Shown: in pieces, positions 32,759 to 45,900 of the stretch
Layout of the letters: each line of letters begins with the position of its first letter
Numbering within the stretch: the first letter of the stretch is position 1
NCBI GenBank assembly: GCA_009193035.1
Contig: SWDT01000019.1
Location: 1-64,000, forward strand
DNA from: Halicephalobus mephisto
Taxonomy: Eukaryota > Nematoda > Chromadorea > Rhabditida > Panagrolaimidae
Length of the DNA: 64,000 bases
Direction of reading: 5' to 3'
Program-made: the position numbers and the translations under genes
Notes under the pieces: generated by a model
Told to the model about the DNA's origin: nothing
The model's input: only the letters and a program-made list of their open reading frames with translations
Database searches by the model: none

Positions 32759-35700
32759 ATGAACGGACAACAACCGGTAAGTATCGATCACGCGGGAAAA
32801 ATTATTTTAAATTTTAGAATCATCTTACTGGATACGGCATGCATCCCCAAATCCTGGATTCTCAGTATCCTAGGATGTTGGGTCAACAACAACAAGCCCA
32901 AGGGGTCCAGAACAATCAGCTTTATGCCCAGGGGTTCTATCCTCAAACATACATGGTTTGTAGAAATTTACAAATTATATAAAAATTGGTTTTTAGCAAG
33001 CCCAAGTTCAACCGCAAACTATATTACAGAATGCCCATCAGCAAATTCAACGACAGCAAACAGTTAACCAAGCATCGCAACTTAACGCGGCCCAATATTA
33101 CCAATTTCAAATGGCTCAACAGGGTCAGACTCAGCATGTTCAACAACCGTCTCAAATTCAATATTATCAACAACCTCAAATTCACGTACAGAGACAAAAT
33201 TCTCAAGATCAACAAATTCATATACAAATGCGACAGCAACAACAACAAGCTCACGCATATCAAACCCAAAACCAACAACAGGGTTATTACGAACAGCAAT
33301 CTCAACATCATCAGCAAGACTACCAATTTGATCAAAATGCAGCAAGAACTCACCGATATCAACAACAACCGGCTTCACAACAGTACGTTAGTCAACAGCA
33401 CCATCCTCAACAAGCTCAAAACCACCATAAAGCCGTACATAAAGCTAGTCCGGCCAAAGAAGCTGAAAACGTAAGAAATTGCATATAAAAAAGTGTAAAA
33501 ATCCATTTTTAGTCGGCTACTCATAATGAAGTCGTCAGAAAACAGAGATTAGAAGAAGAAAAACAAAGATTACTCGAAAGAGAAAGAAAAGAAAACGAAC
33601 GAGTCCAGGAGGAACTGCAAGCGAGACAACGACAGGCCAATCAGATCGCCCAAGGTGTCCAAGGGAGACTCGGGCAGTTCAAGTACCCTATAACCTTTGC
33701 TACATGTCATGTAACGACAAATCGTAAGTATTTAAACTACTTTTAAAAGAAAAAATGCATTTTTAGTGGCACGATTGCTACCTGTACCGCAGGAAAACGT
33801 CCAAGCAACGACGAATTTGCATTGTTACGATCCTGTTGGCGCTGCACAACTGCTAAATAGTGACGCTGATCATGACTTGATCGAATACATGTCGAATTTG
33901 CTCCAATCGAGCTTCGATGAAGTCAGGTCAATACAGACGAAGCAAAACGAGGGCGAAGCTAACATATATGAAGCAGACAACCTTCCTACGCTGATGAAAA
34001 ATATCCATATTAACAGTCAATATTCATTCCACATACAAAGCGAATTCGACGATTTGACCAACGACCCGGATCTCGAAAGAGTAAGATGAAATTCATATAT
34101 GAATATATATAGGAAATTTCAGCACTTCCAAGCTATTGCTGATGAAGTCGTCAGCGGAGGGGTTGTGAGTGATCTTCTTCAACTAGACGATGTGTCCGTC
34201 GACAACCTACCATCTACTTCCACCGCGACGGTCAACAGACATCCACCACCGAGCAACGCAAACACAGCACCGATCAGCAAAACTGAGGATCAAAGAAGAC
34301 AAATGTCGTTGTTAGGGAAGCAGCCTAAGGGCAAAGGATCAGGTCCACCACGAAGAAAACGCGATATGGTGAGTGAAAATTAAAAAAAAATTTAAAAAAA
34401 TTTAAAAAATCAAAAATATTGAGGCAATTTTTGGGGAAAACGATGATTGAGAACTGAAAAAAACAAAAGTTACTTTTTTACCAGTGCGAGTGCACTAAAT
34501 TAACTTTTACAACAAAATTGTCTTGTTTTCATAAAGAAATTTTTAAACTTCTTAAAAAAATAAAACTGTCTTGATTTTGACCAGTAAATCCTCAGTAATA
34601 CCTAAAAAGTGAAAAAACGGTTTTTTGTCAATGCGAGTAGGCCAAATTCATATTGATGATAAAACTGTCTTGATTTCTACCGATTTATCTTAAATTTCTA
34701 AAAGGTGAAAAAGGAAAAGCTGGCTATTTCACCGGCGCGAGTAGGGCAAATTTGCTATTTTGGCAAAACTGTCCTGGATCTTTAGGGAAGCGGTTTTTTT
34801 CGAAAATTTGCTGCGAACGTTTCAATTTCGAATTGAACTATAGCGATTTATTTCGGATTCTCTGTTCAATGTTCTGATGGCATCGAAGCGCAAGCACAGA
34901 GCTTCATCGGAATCCGAATGCCTCAGATTAGTGATTCCCGCAAAAGTCTATCCTAATCTGGACGAACCTAAGGTTTTCGAAAATTTTATTTTTCGTTTTT
35001 CATATATCAATTTTCAGGTGGGGGAGTTGATTGATTCATTAACGCCGTTTTACGATGTTTCCACCGACAGAAGAGGCAGAAGACGAGCGAGAGGAGACGA
35101 CAGGGGTTCTGTCAGCGACGAGGAGAATCTTCCGGAACAGACCCAGCAGGACGGGAAAGCCAAGTTTTTCCAGAAACCTAAAAAGCAAAAGAAAACAAAA
35201 CAAGAAGAAGAATATGCCGTCAGACCCCCGACACCGACTGAGGTTCTTCATCAACGGGATCTGGAATGGGCCTCGAGACAGAAGGAACGACAGGACAAGC
35301 TCCGTCGACGGCATTTGCAGGCAGAAGCTGAGGGTCACGATGCTTCGGCGGAGAGTGAATCTCAACAGAAAGTCGAGAATTTGATGGAGCAGATCTTCGA
35401 TCAAGTCGGCGGATTCGACGTTTTGAACAGCACTACCGACAAATCCAATCTCGAGGATTTCCTGATCGAACGACCTGTTTTGGAAGAGCTCAGACAGGAA
35501 GTCTCGAAGTTGAAGATGATGAGGAAGCTTCACAAAGTCAACGGAGATCGTCTGGCTAAACTGGTCCAGATGCTGGAGAAGAATATCCGGGACGTCGTTG
35601 ACGAAGAAGGAAATCTGCTCTGCAGTGAGATTCTGAACGACGACGACGCTGGGAACGAAACAGCCAGAGAACTCGTCCACGATCGTTTCATCAGAGCAGC

Positions 35701-38700
35701 CGAAGCCGGAAGTCTCGGTTTGCTGATCATGACTGCCCACAAGATGCCCAAGCAGGTCATGGTTGAGGATACTGTAGAAAGAGCCACTCAACTTTGTAAA
35801 CAGATGCTCCGATTAGTCATATTCCCTGCTGCAGATTCAATTGTTAGAAATTCCAAAGCCAAAAAAACAGACGAAAGAATGAAAAAACGAAGGACTGTCG
35901 GTGACGGCTTCAACTACTGGGTCCAGCACATCTACGTCAGAATCGTCGAGATGATTGAATGCTTCAGCGAACTAGTGAGTCTAATTTATCCTTGAAAACC
36001 GTTTTATATAACTTTGTGCATTTCTGGAGCGGAATTTAGGTAATTTTAAATTTAAAAAATACTTGGAATAGAGTAGTTAGACATGGATTACGAACCTGAA
36101 GTCTGAATTAAAGTCTTACCTTCAGAATCCAGATATTTATAATCTGTGGATCTGAATACTCTATTTTAGATATTTTTTAATATTCAAAAATACCCAATTT
36201 TTGTGTCTAAATTTTACATAGAAAATGCAAAATTATAGTTTTCGATATTGATTATCAGAATTATTAATTTCTGAAAAGCTTTAATTTCCTAACTAATTTG
36301 GGTTTAATCTGATTTTACTGATCTTCTATCTCGAATTACTTCGAAATTGACTGTTATGGTAATTACTGGACTTTATTTCAGATACGATTCCAAGTTTTGA
36401 ATGACGTTGTGGTGGTTCAGTTGAGCACAATGGCCACAAATCCATTCTTTGTTGATGGTATTGGAGATATTCATATGGTCTCCATTCAATTACTCTCTGT
36501 TATTTTCCGTAAATTTGAGAATCTTCGTCCAGGAATTATTCAGGAGCTTCTCATTGCCATTCATCAAATTCCGTCGTGGAAAAATCCAAAAAATTGTTAC
36601 AGATTATCCAATACTGAACATATTCACAATTTTACAGTCTTGATTTTACAATTGATTCAGTCAGTTGTAATGGTGAGAGTTTTATCAATGTTAATTTTAT
36701 AGTTGGATTTTTCAGATACCTGTGAAAAGGAAAAATGAAGATGGAGAAGAAGAAAAACCGAATGAAGAAGACGATAGTCTAATATCAGCTTGTTTTGTAG
36801 AAGCGAAAAAATGTGCAGCTGTTTTTTTGAAAGGCTTTCTACATAAGTGTACAGCAAAAGCGGAAGAAGATTATCGTAAAAGATTTGAATGGTTCCTTCA
36901 TGACTTACTTTCTGCACTTTATAGACCAGAATGGCCTGCAGCAGAGTTAATGTTAACTGTACTTGGAAATTTATTAGTTATTTCATTCAGAGATAAGCAA
37001 TTAGAGTTATCTCTAAGAACTGCATGTTTGGATTACTTGGGAACAATTGCGGCGAAATTGAAGAGGGACAGAGTTGCTGCTGAGAAGGCTACAGGTCCGC
37101 ATGAAAAAGCACGTTTAGATGTCGTTGTGAGAGGTATACTGTATGAAGAAGCAAATGATCCAACTAAACTTCTGGATGAAATTGACACAGAATCACTTTC
37201 GTCAACAGAGAAAATTCAAAAACTTCAACAAGCGTTAATTGATTATTTAATTGCTACTAAAAGTGACAACGATGTGTCTGCGGAATATGCGATATCGTTT
37301 TATGTGGGGGAATGGTACAAGGATACGGCTGACGATATGAAAGTTGCATGTGAAAGGCATAAAAGTAAAGTTACAGAAGGATTAGAAGGAAGGGATTTGA
37401 AAAAAGAAGAAAGAAGATTTCAAAGAATAATGGAAAAATGTGATGAAATGAAAGAATTTTTAATCAAATTAGCTGATAAGAAATCTCTTAAAAAACGATC
37501 TCATTATATTGCAAAAACGGGAAATTATTTAATTGATACAGATGCATTCTGGACAGTTAAGTATCTGGCTTCTAAAAAAGAATTTTCACAATCTTTTGAT
37601 TCATATTTAAAGTATATTGTATACGGTATTCAAGCAGAACAATCTGTAGGATTAAGAACAAAAGCAATGAGATGTTTGACGCAAATAATTGAAGCAGATC
37701 ATCAAGTATTAGCAATGCCGGATGTTTATAACGCTGTAAATGCTAGAATGATGGATATGAATGTTGCTGTAAGAGAAGCAACAATTGAACTTTTAGGAAA
37801 ATATTTAATTTCAAGACCGGATTTGTTTGATAGTTATTATTCTACTTTGAATGATAGAATAATGGTGAGTTTTATTTTTAGATTTTACTTTAAAAAATGG
37901 TTGGGAGAGGGATATTAGGGGTGATTTGAGTATTTATAAGTGTTTTGACATTTTCTGAGGGTTTTGGATTATAATTTTGATGTAGGGTTTTTGGATTTAC
38001 TTAAAAAAGATATGTTTGTAGAAAATTAATTTCGAAATTGTAGGATACTAGTTTTTATGAAATTTTAGTAATTTTTGTTGTAATTTTGTAAAAATGTTTT
38101 AGTTTTGGTTTTTGTAATATTACGGTAATATTTCAGGATACTGGAGTAGCTGTGAGAAAAAGAGTAATCAGAATTTTCCGTGAATATGTTGAAAAAATGC
38201 CAGATTCCGAAAAAGTCCCTGAAATTCTCTCTAAAATTATTCGCCGTGTTTCTGACGAGGAAGGCGTTAAAAAATTGGCCTTGGAGACGTTGATGAATAT
38301 ATGGTTTCATCCAACTCACGATAAGGATACGAAGTTGACGAAGAAAGTTGTTACTTTGATTGATGCTGTGAATTATTCTTTGAAGGAATCCAAAGCTGAA
38401 CATATAGATAACTTGTTCACTACGATATTGAAGAAGGATGATATTGAAAAAAATGTTCTTTTTGCTGCTAGACAAATAGTTGACACTCTTGTGGATTATG
38501 TTTTAAATTTGGATGCGACAATTGCAGAAGAAAATAATGAAGAACTTTCAATTGAACAAAAAACAGAAAATGAAAAGAAACATCAAGCTAGACTTTTGTC
38601 ATCGTTGACAACTTTATCGATTATTAGTAAAGTTCGTCCAGAAATAATGGTTCGTCATGCAGAAGTGTTTTTGCCGTATTTATCGATGAATGTTCAGACT

Positions 38701-41095
38701 CAGACAGAACTTCAAGTGCTTAATCAGGTCATCAATATGCTTGAAAGAATTATTCCATTGATGGATCATCCGTCTGATTCATTTTTAACATTATTGGATG
38801 AGAAATTATGTACGATAATTAAAGGACAAGGAATGTTATTGATTCAATCTGCAATTGCATGTCTTGGAGCTGTGTGTAAAAAATGGACGAGATTAAAAAC
38901 GAAAGTTTCGAATGTGTTTTTGCAGTATATTAGTAAGTTTTTTGAAAATGATGAGATTTGAAATTGAATTTTTAGCGTTTTTGAAAGACATAAAAACATC
39001 AATGAATGATAATATTAATTCTCAAATTCCGGGAAATAAAAGACCAACGTTAATGAGATGTCTTTTTTCTGTTGGTCCATTAGTAAGATATTTTGATTTT
39101 GACTTGATTATTGATGGTAATGCTCCAAGTCCAACAAGTGAATACAACGCTAAAAGGAATATTGGTGTGTATCCGGAAGCGATTTACTCTATTTTGTCGT
39201 TTTTTGTTAGATCTCCTGTAGCAGAAATTAATCAAAAAGCAGTTACATCACTTGGACATATTTGTGCTCAATATCCGGAATTTTTTGATAGAACTGATCT
39301 CAGAAATATGTATCAACATCTTCTTTCTAATAATGATGAAATTTATTTGAAAAGAAAAATTGAAGTTCTTAAAAATCTTCATCTGTTTTTGACTGTGGAA
39401 GAAGAAAGGATGATTAAAGCTGGAGAAGAATGTAAGTTTGAATTTTTTGGAATTTATTAAATAATTTTTTTGAGAATGTATTTTTGGTGTTATATAATTT
39501 GGATATTTATAAGTGTTTTGATATTTTCTGAGGGTTTTGGATTATGACCTTGATTTAGGGTTTACTTAAAAAGAATATGTTTGTAGAAAATTAATTTCGA
39601 AATTGTAGGATACTAATTTTTATGAAATTTTAGTAATTTTATTATTTTATAAAATGTTTTAGTAGTATGATTGATTGTAAAATAACTGTTAATATAACTG
39701 ATTACCGTAAATTACTATAGTTTCTAATAATTTGTATAAATAATTTTGCGAAAATTTAACTTTGCTTTTTATAATAGTATGGTTTTAGATAAACGTTTGA
39801 GAGATGCAGGAGAATTAGAAGATGATTTGAATGCTACTGATACTCGAGGATCATTAAACTCGGCTATTATTCAAATATTCTGGAAACATGTACTGTCAAG
39901 TTATCTTCATGTTAATGATAGTGTTCGATTGGCAGTTTCTCAAGTTGTTTATTCAACAATGATGCAAGGACTTGTGACTCCTGGGGATCCTTTACCGACG
40001 ATGATTGCTATGACAACTGATCCATTGCCAGCAATAAGAAATAAGATTGAAGGTTTGGTCAAAGAAGTAGATCAGAAATATTCTGGAATGCTTGCAAGTA
40101 AAGCAGTAAGAGGGATCAGATGGTCATTTGAAATGCAGAAAAGATTAGCTTTGGCTGCAAGAAAAAGTTATGTACTTCGTGGGTTCAGACCAACGGAACA
40201 TTGTTCTGGAAATGGACTAGATGAAATAGGATTACCTAAACTGTCTTCTGAAGCAGTGGCTATTTTGAATGTGCTGTATACGTGTTTGAGAACGAATAGA
40301 CAACAAAGAAGAAGTTTCCTAAACAATGTAGTAAGGATGTTTTCTGAAGATTACCGTGAGACAGTTGGGCTGGAAGAAATGCTCTTTATTGCGGATAATC
40401 TGGCTACTTTTCCATATCAATTGATGGATGAACCGTTATTTTTGATCCATACGGCGGATAGTATTATTTCGTTATCTGGACAAAATGTTCTAAGTAGTTT
40501 TAAGGAAATGTTATTACCGAAACATCCGGGAGAACTTCTAGATGAAGAAGATGAATTTGTGCCTCAGAATCTTTACAGAAGGTTACCTGAGGATAAAACA
40601 GGAATATATGAATTAATGAAAGCAAGTCAAGCATGTTTTTTGCTACTTTATGTTAAAACATATTTGAAAAAATTATACAGATTGAGTGATGCGTGAGTTT
40701 TGATTAGGGAATTTGGATAATTTTGGGGTTTTTATAGAAAAGTTTCGGCATATAGTCCATCTGAAGCGGCTAAAGTTTATGAAAAACCAATTATTCGTCA
40801 ATCTATACCGATTTTCCGACCGGATTTGACCCTTCAAGAACTTAGACCTGAAGTTATTGCTCAAAGGAGTACTATTGAAGGACATATTAATTTGTGTGAA
40901 CAAATTGCTTACGTAAGTTTTGATTGTATTTTTGAATATAATTGTTTTTTAATTTAGTTTCGAACAATGTTTTATTCTTTGGATATACATGATGAAGGTG
41001 ATGAAGAAGAAGAAAAAGATAATAGTGACACTAATGCAGCAGAACCTCCATCTAAGAAACGACGTGTTGAAGAAGAAGATGATGATGAGTACTAA
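32759..41095 (+). CDS. scc-2: Cohesin loader SCC-2 / NIPBL / Nipped-B
   Basis: Fifteen exons: 32759-32776, 32818-32955, 32997-33470, 33513-33723, 33767-34080, 34123-34368, 34844-34972, 35018-35974, 36382-36672, 36716-37864, 38137-38932, 38976-39431, 39789-40692, 40738-40912, 40958-41095. All join in phase, giving 2,131 residues. SCC-2 with its partner MAU-2 loads cohesin onto chromatin; the C. elegans orthologue is also called pqn-85 for its Q-rich region, which matches residues 15-205. A charged coiled-coil stretch follows (about 215-255), then a low-complexity region, a basic KRRD/KRKHR stretch, and HEAT-type helical repeats from about 830 to 2060, including the conserved segment VRKRVIRIFREYV in exon 11. 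The C-terminus is acidic with a KKRR nuclear signal near the end. Weaker points are the exon 7 acceptor (ACTATAG) and the exon 13 acceptor, chosen because the nearer AG gives a stop. Confidence 0.85.
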
Positions 41096-42979
41096 TAACA
41101 GCGGGCTGTTGATGAATCTCCGAAATTTTCCTATGGTGTCTTGATTTCATTCCAATTTATTCTTATTTTTAGGCGTTGGGTATTTTTTTCAGCTTTTAAT
41201 GGATCAGTTCTAAATAGTTTGTTTTCAATAAGGTCAAGGATTGGTTAATTTTTTTTGATAAAGCAGTTTTTGGAAGAATTTTCTAGAACAGACAGGATTA
41301 TTTGGACGGAATTTTACGATGGTGTTTGACGTACTTTTGGTCTTGATAAGCTGGTCGATTAACATAGAGAACGATAAAACTGGTTGATTTTTGATTGAGG
41401 ACTTTTGGATCAAGTTGAGGACAATTGTAATTTTGGAAGGAATTTTTTTAATTGTTAAGATATGTTAAACGAATATTTAAGCTTATTGTAAGAGGAAAAT
41501 TATAATTTAAAAAGTTAAAAAAGAAAAATAACCTAGGAATTTTTTGATAAAAAATAATTTTTTGCATAATAAAGGGGTGTCGCTAGTCTCCGAAATTCGG
41601 TACATAAAGGGACAATAATAAAAAATCGAATGTTATTGAATTCTAGGAAATTTTCCGGAAAAATCTAGGAAATTTTTAGGGAAAATAATTTTAAAAAATT
41701 CCAAGTAAAAATTTCTTTGTTAAAATGCGCTAGGTTTCGGAACGATTTTCTGATTGTCTGAAATTTTGAAGAGCGCTAGACGGACTGGTCGTTTATATCT
41801 ATTGGACTGATTTCGCACTCGGCTTGACTCGCACTGGCAGTTTTTGGTCGCGCCAGCTCCGCATTTTATCAGTGAAAAAGAGAGGTCCAAACGACCGCGT
41901 TTTCCACTGTTTTAAGAAGTAAACCGGGTTTGCACCGAAATGTATCAAAGTTCAAAAATTAAATTATTGATTTTTATCAAAAAGTGATTCTTAAGGATAT
42001 TTTAGATAATTGCGTTTTTATAATTTAATGGGAAGTTTAGAAAGGCTTCTGGAGACTTTCAAAATTCGGTGAAATTTCCTGAAGTCTGGTGGAAATTTAT
42101 GGAAGTTTTTAGGTCTCGTAGATGAACTCTAGAATTTCGCCGAAACTTCTAGAATCTAGTAGACTTGTAGAAATTCTGAAAAGTTCACAGAAGTTACTGT
42201 AGTTTTCTGAAATCTCGGAAAATTTCAAATTTTACTTAAAATTTCTATGAAATTTAGAAAGTTCACAGAAGTTACTGTAGTCTTCTGAATTCTCGGAAAA
42301 TTTCAAATTTTACTTAAAATTTCTATGAAATTTTGGAAAGTTACAGATTCCTGAAAATTTTTGGAATCTAGCATACTGTCGCGAGGATTCTGAAAAGTTC
42401 ACGAAAGTTACTGTAGTTTTCTGAAATCTCGGAAAATTTCAAATTTCAGTATAAGTTTTCAAAATTTCTTAAAATCTTCCAGAATCTCAGAAGTTTCTGA
42501 AAAATTCTAAATTTTCAGAAAATTTTTCAGAATAGTTAAAAATGTTCTAAAATCTAAGGTTTTCAAAATTTCAAAAATTCAGAAAATTTTGAAAACATTG
42601 AAATTCTGGAAATTCTGAAAAATTAAAATTTTGAAAAATTTTAGTCTCAGAAAATTCTGAAAAATTAAAATTTTGAAAAATTTTAGTCTCAGAAAATTCT
42701 GAAAAATTAAAATTTTGAAAAATTTTGAAAATTCTGAAAAATCAGAAAATTCTTAAAAGTTTCTAGAATTGGAAAATTTCACATCTGGATCCAAGAATTT
42801 TGAATTTCTATAAAATTTCGAAAAATTCGTGTCGGGATTGTTTTTTATTTTTTAAATTTTCGCAATATTGTTTTTGAATAAATTTAAAAATTAAATTTAA
42901 TCCGTTTCAGCTGCGGTTTTTATATTTCGTAATTTTGAAAAATTAAATTTCAGATTCATCTTCGTGGATTACTGTAACG
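41096..42979. other. Intergenic region with repeats and a GC-rich island
   Basis: 42165-42440 holds three copies of an 80-110 bp block with GTTCACAGAAGTTACTGTAG and CTCGGAAAATTTCAAATTT. 41765-41940 is a GC-rich island without open frame. ATTTCAG ending at 42953 is the likely trans-splice acceptor for the next gene. Confidence 0.5.
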
Positions 42980-45900
42980 ATGTCAGGTTTCCTAATCGGG
43001 GGCTTAGAGGTGGTGCTTACCGTAATCTGTTTTGGATCGACATTTGTTCCGATTAAAAAATTTGACGGAAAAGACGGAATATTCGTCCAATGGATCATGT
43101 GTGCAGGAATCTTCTTCGTCGGTTTCATCGTTAATTCCATCAACAATTTCAAAATTTTTTATCCAGTTGCTTGTATCGGAGGATTCTGCTGGGCCATAGG
43201 GAATGTAGTCCAAGTCCCGACGATGAGGAGATTAGGAATGGCCGTTTCGATTCTCGTCTGGAACGCTGTTAATTGCGTCATCGGATGGGCAGCGGGGTTC
43301 TTCGGGTGGTTCGGTCTCGAGGCGAAACCAGCCAGTGTTCCTTGGTTGAACTTCATTGGAGTTTTCTTGATCCTAGTAGGGTAAATTTTAAATATTTTAG
43401 AATCATTCCACGCAATTTTGAATTCATATATGCATATACACAATTCCACATAATTGGAGATTTTAAAATTTATATAATTTCACATAATTTTGAAATTTCT
43501 AAATTTATATAATTCCACATAATTGGAGATTTTAAAATTTATGTAATTCCACATAATATTGAAATTTCTGAATTTATATAATTCACATAATTGGAGATTT
43601 TAAAATTTATATAATTTTACATAATTTTGAAATTTTGAAATTTTTAAATTTACATAATTTCTAAATTTATATAATTCCACATAGTTGGAGATTTCTAAAT
43701 TTATATAATTCCACATAATTTTGAAATTTTTAAATTTGCATAATTTTAAAATTTATATAATTTTATATATATTGTTAAACTTTTTTATATATTCTTAAAT
43801 TTTAAAACAACTTTTAAATTTAAACAAAAATATTTATAGTACAGTAATCTGCTCTATAGATTCAGAATCTGAAGTTATAAGTGATAATAAAACTAGTGAG
43901 CTTCAGAATCCAATTTTAGGACATGACTTCAGAAGTTAGAAATCTTGAAGAATAAATGTCCTTAAATATCATGTTAAACTTTATGTAGTGGATTTATGAA
44001 ATCCCAAAAGTCAAAATCCAAGATTTCATATATCCGAATTTCGAAGATCGATTTTCAATTCTGATTTCAGATTTAGTACCTAAAAATTTGATTACTGTAT
44101 TATATGTACTTTTGGTTAAGTTTAAAAATGGCTTTAATAATTTACATTAAAGTCATTAAAAAGTAAAAAAGTAAAAAACATATACAGTAGAACTCGGATA
44201 TAAGATACCCTCGTTATAACATATCTCTTGTTATAGCATACGGTATGAATGAATAAATTTGGTTAGTCTGCCTTTAAATTTACCCCCGCTATAGTATATC
44301 CTTTCTTATAACATGCGCTTTACCCGGTTCTAAGGAAATATTTTATATCCAAATTCTACTGCATAGAACAATATTAGATCATAGTGAAGCTTCTGATCCA
44401 CGTGGAGATGAGAAATAAGTATAAAATTGATTTATTGAGCCGGAGGCACAAGATATAACTCTGATAATTACTGCGTAATCAACTTAACTTTCCGCTACCC
44501 CGTAATCATAAATATTCCATTTGCCCTCAGAGTATTTCTCTTCGGATTTCCACTCAAAGGGATAAACACACGATCCAACAAAAACAAAAATAATTTTCGA
44601 TTAATTTTGAAAAGTAAATTTTCAGAGCAGTTCTTTTCGCTTTTGTGAAAAGAACGGACGATAAAACGATGGAAATCAAAGATCTCGAAAGCAAAAATTC
44701 GTCAAATTCAATTTCTGTCGTTGTGCTTTCAGATTCTGTTTCCAACAAAGATTCAGAACCCAGTATCAACGGCATCATCGCACCAAGTCATACTGTAGCG
44801 ACTTCTATTCCAAAAAAACCTCCGAAATTCGGGATTCATGAAGACAGAATCATCGGTCTTGTCATGGCCATTCTGGCGGGTGTCGTCTTCGGATTCAACG
44901 TGATTCCGGTCATGTACATCCAGGACAACGACCAAATCTGGCCCGATGCTCCAAACAACGGATTAGCTTACGTTTTCAGTCATTTTTGCGGAATTTTTGC
45001 GACTTCAAGTGTCATCTTTGTGGGTTACTGTGCTTTCAGGTAATGATTTAATTTTAATATTTCCTACATTATTGACAGAAATATTACACGCAGGAGAAAC
45101 AGCAATGTATCTCTTCTTGTAGATAAGCAAGGGATAAAAAACAATGCATTCAATTCCCTGATTATCAAGCAATTTTTTATAATTCCTTAGACTATACATA
45201 TAAAAGAGTACATTAAAACAACTCCAATATATCAGATGTATGATGCTTGATGTATCGATATATTAAGTGTAACATTAATATACTATATTTAATGTACCGA
45301 TACATTAAAACAACTCCAATATATCAGAATATGATGTTTGATGTATCGATATATTAAGTGTAACATTAATATACTATATTTAATGTACCGATACATTAAA
45401 ACAACTTCAATATATCAGATGTATGATGCTTGATGTATTGATACACTGTATACAATGCACCGATATTATATTTAATATAACTATGTATTGAATATAATCT
45501 GATAAATTAGAGTTGTTTTAATGCATCGATGCATTATGTACAATACACTCATAGTTAATGAATCTATATATTAAATATATCTGAGATATCAGCCGTTCCA
45601 ATTTACCGGTATATTGAAAATAATGATCTGATACATCAGAGCTGTTTTAATGTATCTGTGCATTGTATACTATGTGGTGTTTTTTGTGTGTATTTTTGAA
45701 AGATCCTAATAAATCTTTAGCTGGGGGAAACGTAGGAATAATATAATTATGGAAGGATCTAGATCAATTTAATAAGTTCTAGACTAGGAGAGTGTAGGTG
45801 TATGAGAACTATGAATGACTCAGAGCAATCTAACAGGATCTTAATCAGAAAAATGTATAGATAAGAAGATCATAGAACGGTCTGAAGGGATCTAGACCGT

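Noticed and set aside
35039..35791. 250-codon minus-strand frame opposite SCC-2 exon 8
   Set aside because: Antisense shadow of a GC-richer exon; the sense frame joins the SCC-2 model in phase.
39774..39788. Earlier acceptor for SCC-2 exon 13 (ATAATAG before TATGG)
   Set aside because: It puts a stop after three codons, while the acceptor at 39788 continues the frame.
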